Positions 5,227 to 10,577 of a stretch of DNA of 10,577 nucleotides are shown one piece after another. The position numbers were made by a program, and so were the translations under genes. How positions within the stretch are numbered: the stretch's first letter is position 1; each line of letters opens with the position of its first letter. The stretch is from a bacterium (GTDB lineage: Bacteria; JAUVQV01; DATDCY01): positions 1 to 10,577 of the forward strand of contig DATDCY010000339.1 of assembly GCA_036524115.1 (NCBI GenBank), read 5' to 3'. The notes beneath the pieces are model-generated. The model did not search any database. It saw only the letters and a list, made by a program, of their open reading frames with translations, and was not told the origin of the DNA.

Positions 5227-6729
5227 CTACCCCTGCGCGGCGCCCTTGAGCTTGAGCAGGGCGGCCGAGACCTCCTCCGTCGTGCGGAAACGCTTCGTGA
5301 GGTTCTTCTCGGTGCAGCGCTCGACCAGTTCGTCCAGCCACGGCGGCACGTCCGGGACCAGTTCCCGCACGCGCCGGCGGCCGAGGTGGTCGGTGCCGCC
5401 GGTGAGGAGTTCGAAGAGGATGACACCCATCGAGTAGATGTCGGCCTGCCGGTCGGGCGGAAGCCCGGCGAGAACCTCCGGCGAGGCGTACGGCTCGGCC
5501 GGGGTGGCGGCGCCCTGGATCCGGATGTTGTTCTCCATGTCGACCGCGACCGCCTCCGGCGTGAGGCAGCCGTAGAGCACGTTCGCGCGGTGGCTCTCGG
5601 CGAGCGCGCGCATCGCCTGCACCCACAGCCGCATGCAGTAGCGCGGCTCCATCCGCCCCGCGTGGATCATGCTCCGGAGGGAAAAGACGCGCTCGCCCGG
5701 CGCGCCCCGGTCGGCGCCCTCGTCGGCCTCGATCATCGCGGCCAGATCCTCGGGGGACGGCGGCGGCTCGGGGGCCAGCTCGAGTTCTTCGACCTCGAGG
5801 TCGATGTCCGCCGGGGCCGGCCGTGCCGGCCGCGGCCGCTGTGGCTGCGCGCCCTGGGCGACCGCGCCCGCCCGCGTGAGCAGCGACTGCAGGCCGGAGG
5901 CAGCGCGCAGGTGCCCGGGCACCGCCGCGAGGACGGCGCGGTACGCCTCCGCGGCGCGCTCACGCTCTCCGGCCAGCGCGAGCAGCGCAGCGTGGGTCGT
6001 GTGCTGCTCCGCGTTGCGCGCCGTGACCCCGGCGTCGCCGAGGAGCGGCCGGTAGGCCTCCGCCGCCTCCGCGTACATCCGCTCCTCCTCGAGCAGCCGC
6101 GCCGCCCGGGCGTGGTTGCCGGCGGCGGAGTACTCGCGCGCGGCCGCCACCGCGTTGCCGAAGAGCTCGAGCGCCTGGGCGGCGCGCAGGTGGTCGCCCT
6201 TGTTGCGGAAGATCTTCGCCGCCTCGACGTAGTTCTTCGTCCGCATGTAGATGCCCGCGGCGCGCAGCGAGCCGCCGGAGCGGACATGCAGCGCCGCAGC
6301 GGTCTCGAGCTCGCCGGCCGCCTCGTAGCAGTCGGCGGCGCGCGGCAACTCGCGCGCCCGCTCCCAGCAGGTCGCCGCCTTGAAGGAATCGCCCGCCTCC
6401 TCGTACCGGGCGGCCGCCGCGGCGAAGTTGCCCCGCCGCTCCTCCGTCTGTGCCTGCGCGAGCGGATCCGCCGCCGGCGCGGCCGCGCTGGCGCGGACTT
6501 CACCGAAGAGCCTGCGGTAGACGAGGAACGCGACGGGCAGCAGGACGACGACGGCGAGCAGGGCCACGACGAGGACCGCCGTGCGCGAGGCCGCGTCGAC
6601 CACCTCGAGCCCCGCCGGGGCCGCGTCTGCTGCCGCGCGAGCCGCGGCGGGCGCGGACAGCGCCACGATCGTAGCGCTGGCGCGCACGCGGAGGCCGACG
6701 GCAGACGGCGCGCGATGATGCCTCTTCAT
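5227..6729 (-). CDS. Membrane-anchored TPR protein with C-terminal pseudokinase lobe
   Basis: This 500-residue protein has a signal-peptide-like N-terminus (about 1-36, ending AAARAAADA), a strong membrane helix at about 51-71 ending in YRRLF, and then a soluble part that should be cytoplasmic. Residues about 91-290 are tandem TPR-like helical hairpins, for example ARYEEAGDSFKAATCWERAR and further AADCYEAAGE and AAGIYMRTKNYVEAAKIF units. A Pro/Glu-rich linker covers about 291-345. Residues about 350-496 match a serine/threonine kinase C-lobe: SPE at 416-418 (APE motif), DIYSMGVILFELLTG at 430-444 (helix F) and KRFRTTEEV near 479-487 (the usual final Arg). The HRD catalytic loop is replaced by LYGCLTPEAV (385-394) and DFG by IQGAA (404-408). 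No glycine loop or VAIK lysine precedes it. Phosphotransfer is therefore unlikely; a scaffold or sensor role is inferred. No clear ribosome site precedes the ATG. It lies 54 bp downstream of the preceding minus-strand gene. Confidence 0.9.
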   Translation of the reverse strand: MKRHHRAPSAVGLRVRASATIVALSAPAAARAAADAAPAGLEVVDAASRTAVLVVALLAVVVLLPVAFLVYRRLFGEVRASAAAPAADPLAQAQTEERRGNFAAAAARYEEAGDSFKAATCWERARELPRAADCYEAAGELETAAALHVRSGGSLRAAGIYMRTKNYVEAAKIFRNKGDHLRAAQALELFGNAVAAAREYSAAGNHARAARLLEEERMYAEAAEAYRPLLGDAGVTARNAEQHTTHAALLALAGERERAAEAYRAVLAAVPGHLRAASGLQSLLTRAGAVAQGAQPQRPRPARPAPADIDLEVEELELAPEPPPSPEDLAAMIEADEGADRGAPGERVFSLRSMIHAGRMEPRYCMRLWVQAMRALAESHRANVLYGCLTPEAVAVDMENNIRIQGAATPAEPYASPEVLAGLPPDRQADIYSMGVILFELLTGGTDHLGRRRVRELVPDVPPWLDELVERCTEKNLTKRFRTTEEVSAALLKLKGAAQG

Positions 6730-6743
6730 GGGATCCGTCGGGG

Positions 6744-6749
6744 AGTATG
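6744..6749 (-). promoter_or_regulatory. Weak candidate -10 box (CATACT) before the TPR-pseudokinase gene
   Basis: On the minus strand CATACT ends 14 bases before the ATG at 6729, which would give a leader of about eight bases with no Shine-Dalgarno sequence. No -35 box is visible. It may instead be chance, and the gene may be read from the larB promoter. Confidence 0.25.
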
Positions 6750-6783
6750 CCGCATGGGACCGCGGCCCGGCAAGTGCGCCGCC

Positions 6784-8364
6784 CTAGCGCGCCGGCAGGT
6801 CACCGACCGCGAGCGTGATCCGCGAGCGTGATCCGGCCTGCGTCCAGCCGGCGGCGACGCCGGCGGTTCTCACCGCCGCGATCAGCTCGAGGTCGCGCGC
6901 GACGTCGGGGAGGCCCCGCTGTCGTGCGCGCAGCAATCCCGCGACGGGCGCGGCATAGCGGCGCACGGCCGGGAGCAGCCGCGCGACATCGATCGCCGAG
7001 ACGGACTCCAGCGCCGCGCCCGCCGGCAGCGCCGGCACGGCGCCGGTGGGCGCGGCGTCGGGCCCGAGCGCCTCGATGAGCGCCGGCTGCGTGGCGAGGA
7101 CGAGCCGGCCGCCGGCCGCCGCCCCCCAGAGGTCGAATTCCCCCGCGAGCGGCAGGGACTCGCGCGTCGACAGCGCGGTGCCCCAGCGCCCGGCCGTGGC
7201 GCTCCGCGCGTCGGGGGGGAAGAGACGGCGCAGCGCCTCCTGCGCCGCCGCGCCGTCCCGCATCGCGATTGCGAGCAGGCCGTGCGGCCGCGGAAAGAGC
7301 CCGGCCTCCTCGACGGACGTGATCGCCAACGCGAACCCGTCGCCGAGGGCCGGCAGCCAGGCCCCCGCCACGCCCTGGCGCCGGGCCACGGCTGCGGCGC
7401 GCTCCGCCAGGAAGTCCGCGAGGAAGGCGGGCGGCGGACCCGCCGCCGCATGGGAGAGCAGGGGGGCGATGCCCGTCAGTGCGAGGGGCAGGGGCGGCTT
7501 CGCGCCGGGTTGGAGGCGCGCGCTCGCGCCCGGCGCGTCGACGAAGACGTCCACCGTCACCGGCTGTCCCGCGGCCACAACCGCGCCTGCCGCCGCAGGG
7601 GGGGCGCCCGAGGGGCCCGCGGTCCACTGCGGCAGTCGGCCGCCGCGCGCGAACAGGCGCAACGTCCCGCCCTCGGGCAATGCCGCTGCGACGCGCCGCC
7701 AGTCCTCGCTGCCGGTCAGGGCGCGGTCCCCGGCGCCCCCCGCGAGGCGGGCCGCCTGCCGCGTCAGGTCCGGGTTGCTGCCGACGACGAGCAGTCTGCC
7801 GGAGACGAAGAGACGGATCGCGCCAGCGCCCGCGCCGACGGTGACGACCGTCGTGCCGCCGAGGTCCTCGGGGGTGACGCCGGCGCCAAGCAAGCCGGCG
7901 CGCAGCGCGGCGCGCCCTGCCGCGGCGAGGGCCCAGCCTCGCAGACTGAGTCGTCCGGCCGTGATCCAGGGGACGTCGGCATCCGGTTGCGGCGGCGGGC
8001 CGTCGCCCGAATACCACGCGGCGGCCGCATCGGTGCCGACGAGGTCGAGAAGGAGGCCGCGGCGCCCGGGGGTGAAGCCGGTGACGCGACCGATCGCGGC
8101 GCGAAGATCGTCGAGCACCCGCACCGCCTCGCTGCGCTCGAGCCAGGAATACGTCGGGCCGGCGGCGAACGCCGCGGCAAAGCGCGTGTCGTCCACCTGC
8201 GCGAGCACCCTGCCCGCGCCATGCAGCTCCACCGCGACGCGGGCGCCGTCGGGGAGCAGTTCGCGCGCCGCGCGCCGGTCCCACGAGGCGAGGGCGACCG
8301 CCACCGCGGCCGCCACGGCGACGGCGAGCAGCAACCGCCGCACGGAAAGCGCGCCGCGCGCCAT
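6784..8364 (-). CDS. Membrane-anchored protein of unknown function, DUF3352-like in appearance
   Basis: This 526-residue Ala/Gly/Leu-rich protein has one N-terminal hydrophobic segment (about 11-28) after MARGALSVRR, so it is either anchored in the inner membrane with the bulk outside or exported. The next residues (ELLPDGARVAVELHGAGRVL, 35-54) and the later pattern of short strands such as AIRLFVSGRLLVVGSN, GGRLVLATQPALIEALG and SRITLAVGDLPAR recall large extracytoplasmic proteins annotated as DUF3352. That is a resemblance by eye, not a search result. No catalytic motif or cysteine pattern stands out. The ATG lies 7 bp after the larC stop with no clear ribosome site, which suggests translation by reinitiation in a larB-larC operon. 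Near the C-terminus a 13-bp exact tandem repeat (6808-6833) encodes the residues around GSRSRITLA in two frames. A nearly coextensive open frame at 6800-8284 on the same strand is Arg-rich and judged a shadow. Confidence 0.87.
   Translation of the reverse strand: MARGALSVRRLLLAVAVAAAVAVALASWDRRAARELLPDGARVAVELHGAGRVLAQVDDTRFAAAFAAGPTYSWLERSEAVRVLDDLRAAIGRVTGFTPGRRGLLLDLVGTDAAAAWYSGDGPPPQPDADVPWITAGRLSLRGWALAAAGRAALRAGLLGAGVTPEDLGGTTVVTVGAGAGAIRLFVSGRLLVVGSNPDLTRQAARLAGGAGDRALTGSEDWRRVAAALPEGGTLRLFARGGRLPQWTAGPSGAPPAAAGAVVAAGQPVTVDVFVDAPGASARLQPGAKPPLPLALTGIAPLLSHAAAGPPPAFLADFLAERAAAVARRQGVAGAWLPALGDGFALAITSVEEAGLFPRPHGLLAIAMRDGAAAQEALRRLFPPDARSATAGRWGTALSTRESLPLAGEFDLWGAAAGGRLVLATQPALIEALGPDAAPTGAVPALPAGAALESVSAIDVARLLPAVRRYAAPVAGLLRARQRGLPDVARDLELIAAVRTAGVAAGWTQAGSRSRITLAVGDLPAR
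6808..6833. repeat. Exact 13-bp tandem duplication inside a coding region
   Basis: CGCGAGCGTGATC occurs twice with no gap, at 6808-6820 and 6821-6833. It lies about 25-50 bases from the 3' end of the 526-residue gene. Thirteen is not a multiple of three, so the two copies are read in different frames. Confidence 0.9.
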
Positions 8365-8371
8365 GTCGCGG

Positions 8372-9538
8372 CTAGGGGCGCGCGCGCCGCGCCGCGTCGA
8401 GGACCTCGCGCAGCGGCCGGCCGGTCCGCTCGGCGATGCGCCGGCAGTCCTCGTACTCCGGCTCGAAGCGCACCGGTTCCCCGCCGAGGTCCGCCGTCTT
8501 GACGCGGACGGTGCCGCCGTCGAGCGCGACCTGCGTCTCGCGCCGCCGCAGGACGACCCTCGCCGTCCGCCGCACCCGGTAGCCGAGCGTGCCGGTCTCG
8601 CGCACGAGCAGCGCGCCGAGCGCGGACTCCGTGCCCTCGGGCGCGACGACGGTGAGCAGGTGTCCCGGGCGCCCCTTCTTCATCAACACCGGCGTCACGA
8701 AGGCGTCGCGCGCGCCCTCGCGCAGCAGGCGCTCGAGCGTGTAGGCGACGATCTGCGGCGAGAGATCGTCGAGGTTCGTCTCGATCACGACGACCTGCTC
8801 GCCGTCGCTCTCGGGCTCCGCGGCCCCGAGCAGGACCTGGAGGCAGTTCGGGCGCCCCGGGAAGTCGCGCCCGCCGGCACCGAACCCCGTGCGTTCGAGC
8901 GTGAACGCCGGCGCCGCCGCGGACGGCTCGGTGAGGACGGCAAGCAGCAGCGCGCCTGTGGGCGTCGTCTTCTCCCCGTCGTCGCCGTCGGAGATGACCG
9001 TGTGCCCGGCGAGCAGGCGCGCGGTCGCCGGCGCGGGCACGGGAAAGACCCCGTGCGCGCCGCGGACCGTCCCGCCGCCGAGGTTCACGGGCCCGGCGAA
9101 CGCCCGGCCGATGCCGAGCGTGCGCCAGCCCCAGAGCGTGCCGACCACGTCGACGAGCGTGTCGGCGGAACCCAGTTCGTGGAAGTGGACCGTCCCCGGG
9201 GTGGCGCCGTGCGCTTCGGCCTCGGCGCCGGCCAGCCGCTCGAAGGCGCGTCCGGCTTCGCGCAGGACCGCTGGGTCGAGCGTCGCCGCCCGCAGCGCCT
9301 CCTTGACCTGCGCGAGCGTCCGGAACGTCGGCTCGGGGCCGTCGAAGGAGGCGTCGACCTTGCAGGCGCGCAGTCCGTGGCGCTCGACGGTGCGCGCCTC
9401 CAGGCGCAGCCCGGGCAACGGCAGGCGACGCAGGGCCGCCGCGAGGTCGGCCGGGTCGAGGCCCAGGTCGACGAGCGCCCCGAGGAACATGTCCCCGCTC
9501 GCGCCCGAGAAGGCGTTGACGAGCGCCGTCCGCGTCAT
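8372..9538 (-). CDS. larC: LarC, nickel insertion enzyme for the nickel-pincer nucleotide cofactor
   Basis: LarC is the CTP-dependent nickel chelatase that inserts nickel into pyridinium-3,5-bisthiocarboxylic acid mononucleotide, the last step in making the cofactor of lactate racemase LarA and related enzymes. Family marks in this 388-residue protein are AFSGASGDMFLGAL at 9-22, the histidine-rich HFHELGSADTLVDVVG at 118-133, NLGGGTVRGAHGVFPVPAPA at 152-171, PTGALLL near 193-199, ETNLDDLSPQIVAYTLERLL at 253-272, VTPVLMKKGRPGHLL at 281-295 and FEPEYEDC near 348-355. Both the N-terminal and the C-terminal halves are present in one frame; in Lactobacillus plantarum the two halves are joined by a programmed frameshift, which is not needed here. 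The ATG overlaps the larB stop as ATGA, and GAGGGA (9547-9552) serves as a ribosome site, so the two are translationally coupled. LarE, the sulfur-transfer step, is not in the window. Confidence 0.96.
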   Translation of the reverse strand: MTRTALVNAFSGASGDMFLGALVDLGLDPADLAAALRRLPLPGLRLEARTVERHGLRACKVDASFDGPEPTFRTLAQVKEALRAATLDPAVLREAGRAFERLAGAEAEAHGATPGTVHFHELGSADTLVDVVGTLWGWRTLGIGRAFAGPVNLGGGTVRGAHGVFPVPAPATARLLAGHTVISDGDDGEKTTPTGALLLAVLTEPSAAAPAFTLERTGFGAGGRDFPGRPNCLQVLLGAAEPESDGEQVVVIETNLDDLSPQIVAYTLERLLREGARDAFVTPVLMKKGRPGHLLTVVAPEGTESALGALLVRETGTLGYRVRRTARVVLRRRETQVALDGGTVRVKTADLGGEPVRFEPEYEDCRRIAERTGRPLREVLDAARRARP

Positions 9539-10299
9539 CGCCGCCGTCCCTCGCCGAGGAGGTTGATGCGGTGCGCGAGGACGGCCGCGCCGAAGCCGTT
9601 GTCGATGTTCACGACACCGACGCCGGCGGCGCAGGAATTGAGCATCGTCAGCAGCGGGGCGATGCCGCCGGCGCCCGCACCGTAGCCGACGCTGGTCGGC
9701 ACCGCGACGAGCGGGCGGTCGACGAGGCCGCCGATGACGCTCGCGAGCGCCCCCTCCATGCCTGCGACGACGATCAGCACGCGCGCGCGCCGCATCGCGT
9801 CCCGATGGCGCAGGATGCGGTGCAGGCCGGCGACCCCGGCGTCGTAAGCGGTGCGGACGCCGCTGCCGAGCGCGCGCAGGGTCTCGACCGCCTCCTCGGC
9901 GACCGGGATGTCAGCCGTCCCCGCGGTCATGACGAGGACGAAGCCGCGGGTGCGCGCCGGGGGCCGCTGCGAGACCGTGATCACGCGGCCCGCCTCGTTG
10001 TAGCGAGCCCGCGGCACCGCGGCACGGACGGCGGCCCACGTCTCGGGGGTCGCGCGGGTGGCCAGCACGTTGGCTCCGGCCGCAAGCAGCCGCCCGACGA
10101 TCGCCGCGACCTGCGCCGGCCGCTTGCCCTGGCAGAAGACGACCTCGGCCTGCCCCTGGCGCAGCCCCCGGTGGTGGTCGATCGCCACGAACCCCAGCTC
10201 TTCCGTGGGCCAGTTGCGCAGCCGCTCGAGGGCGCCGGCGACGCCGAGCGAGCCGCGGCGCACCTGCTGGAGCAGCCGCGTGAGCTCCTCGCGTTCCAT
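9535..10299 (-). CDS. larB: LarB, pyridinium-3,5-biscarboxylic acid mononucleotide synthase
   Basis: LarB starts nickel-pincer cofactor synthesis: it carboxylates the pyridine ring of nicotinic acid adenine dinucleotide and cleaves off AMP. This 254-residue protein has the typical N-terminus MEREELTRLLQQVRRGSL, then DHHRGLRQGQAEVVFCQGKR (41-60), and a C-terminal PurE-like domain with MTAGTADIPVAEEA (124-137), GVAGLHR (155-161), VAGMEGALASVIGGL (178-192), VPTSVGYGAG (200-209) and MLNSCAAGVGVVNIDNGFGA (219-238). Cys223 in NSCAAG matches the cysteine reported to form the covalent substrate adduct in the L. plantarum enzyme. The frame is open upstream to 10428, but the ATG at 10299 is chosen because the family starts with this MEREEL-type helix and a -10 box lies eight bases upstream. 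There is no Shine-Dalgarno sequence, so the message may be leaderless. It is first in the larB-larC operon. Confidence 0.95.
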   Translation of the reverse strand: MEREELTRLLQQVRRGSLGVAGALERLRNWPTEELGFVAIDHHRGLRQGQAEVVFCQGKRPAQVAAIVGRLLAAGANVLATRATPETWAAVRAAVPRARYNEAGRVITVSQRPPARTRGFVLVMTAGTADIPVAEEAVETLRALGSGVRTAYDAGVAGLHRILRHRDAMRRARVLIVVAGMEGALASVIGGLVDRPLVAVPTSVGYGAGAGGIAPLLTMLNSCAAGVGVVNIDNGFGAAVLAHRINLLGEGRRR

Positions 10300-10306
10300 G
10301 CGCCGC

Positions 10307-10315
10307 AGTATAGCA
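10307..10315 (-). promoter_or_regulatory. Extended -10 promoter of larB (TGCTATACT)
   Basis: On the minus strand TGC directly precedes TATACT (10312 to 10307), a good extended -10 element that needs no strong -35. It ends seven bases before the larB ATG at 10299, so transcription should start at or next to the start codon and give a leaderless mRNA. Confidence 0.7.
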
Positions 10316-10344
10316 GAGGCCCCCGGAGCGCCGCGGCGGGGCTG

Positions 10345-10353
10345 TGCTATAGT
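10345..10353 (+). promoter_or_regulatory. Extended -10 promoter of the P-type ATPase gene (TGCTATAGT)
   Basis: TGC followed by TATAGT (10348-10353) is an extended -10 element; the start site would be near 10360, giving a leader of about 40 bases. That leader holds GAGGAG (10379-10384), 15 bases before the GTG at 10400. No -35 match is visible. Confidence 0.65.
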
Positions 10354-10399
10354 CTCGGCCCGGACCATCGCACGCGAAGAGGAGCTCTGAAAGCCGGCC

Positions 10400-10577
10400 G
10401 TGCTCACGCTCTGGCATGCGGACGACACGGAGGTCGTCCTTCACCGCCTCGGCGCCGACGCCGAGCGCGGGCTTGCGCCCGCGGAGTCGAGCCGCCGCCT
10501 GCGCGAGCACGGGCCCAACGCGGTGTCGGCCGCCGGCGGCGCGACGGGCCGCTGGCCGCTCGCGCGGCAGGTGTTCG
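10400..10577 (+). CDS. P-type cation-transporting ATPase, N-terminal fragment
   Basis: The 59 complete codons before the window edge match the N-terminal domain of P2-type (calcium/sodium-like) cation ATPases: a tryptophan and acidic residues, VVLHRLGADAERGLAPAESS, RRLREHGPNAV, then a low-complexity link and WPLARQVF, which corresponds to the start of the first membrane region. The family pattern is roughly GL-x-EA-x-RL-x-x-YGPN. The frame has a TGA at 10388-10390 and no other start before the GTG at 10400, so that start is well supported. GAGGAG 15 bases upstream is a somewhat distant ribosome site. The transported ion cannot be inferred because the membrane and phosphorylation (DKTGT) regions lie outside the window. 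It is divergent from larB and shares a short promoter region with it. Confidence 0.85.
   Translation, partial: MLTLWHADDTEVVLHRLGADAERGLAPAESSRRLREHGPNAVSAAGGATGRWPLARQVF

Larger units (their letters stand above)
10307..10353. repeat. Imperfect inverted repeat spanning the larB / P-type ATPase divergent promoters
   Basis: The left arm 10307-10323 (AGTATAGCAGAGGCCCC) and the right arm 10338-10353 (GGGGCTGTGCTATAGT) pair at 14 positions with two mismatches and one bulge, around a 14-base centre. Each arm contains the -10 box of one of the two divergent promoters. It may be an operator for a shared regulator, or it may arise partly because both promoters use a TGCTATA-type element; the matching C/G tract goes beyond what the promoters require. 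Confidence 0.6.

Noticed and set aside
5164-6831. Plus-strand open frame of 555 codons opposite the TPR-pseudokinase gene
   Set aside because: Its content is low-complexity Arg/Gly/Ala, it spans the intergenic hairpin, and the opposite strand encodes recognisable TPR and kinase-like segments.
7046-9685. Plus-strand open frame of 879 codons opposite larC and the 526-residue gene
   Set aside because: It is Arg/Ala/Pro/Ser-rich without domains and lies exactly antisense to larC and the membrane protein gene, whose frames have clear family motifs. It is a GC-driven shadow.
10300-10428. Upstream extension of larB
   Set aside because: It would run through both divergent -10 boxes and the inverted repeat and adds residues not typical of LarB; the ATG at 10299 fits the family N-terminus.

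Overview
The window is very GC-rich DNA, by eye around 70% with third codon positions almost always G or C. It comes from a bacterium with secreted proteins, a lipoprotein and ABC importers. The gene content (a Dpp/Opp-type importer, nickel-pincer cofactor genes larB and larC, TPR plus kinase-like fusions) and a long imperfect intergenic hairpin of a kind I associate with Geobacter-like genomes would fit a deltaproteobacterial (Desulfobacterota/Myxococcota-like) or similar uncultured lineage. That placement is inference. No rRNA, tRNA, CRISPR array, transposase or phage gene is visible.

Layout. Positions 1-104 probably hold the 5' end of a minus-strand gene that leaves the window, although a plus-strand gene tail ending at 108 cannot be excluded. 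A plus-strand block follows: a family 5 lipoprotein substrate-binding protein (116-1783), two tandem secreted paralogs of unknown function sharing an FCPMGGM motif at the mature N-terminus (1821-2444 and 2521-3054), then, after a 134-bp spacer with a promoter-like TAGAAT and GC-rich hairpins, two DppB/DppC-type permeases (3189-4172 and 4181-5050). The two ATPase subunits such an importer needs are not in the window. The convergent spacer 5051-5226 carries a 99-nt cruciform-like repeat.

A minus-strand block is transcribed from about 10300 leftward: larB (10299-9535), larC (9538-8372, ATGA overlap with larB), a membrane-anchored protein of unknown function (8364-6784, 7 bp after larC), and a membrane-anchored TPR protein with a degenerate kinase C-lobe that lacks the catalytic residues (6729-5227). 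Divergent from larB, the N-terminus of a P-type cation ATPase starts at 10400 and runs off the right edge. Both divergent -10 boxes lie in opposite arms of one imperfect inverted repeat.

How they may work together. LarB and LarC make the nickel-pincer nucleotide cofactor; LarE and the enzyme that would use the cofactor are not here. The importer belongs to the peptide/nickel family, and a cation ATPase sits beside larB, so a metal-related theme is possible but unproven. The least explained items are the paired FCPMGGM proteins, the TPR-pseudokinase protein and the dyad in the divergent promoter. Most other long open frames in this window are GC-driven shadows and were left out.
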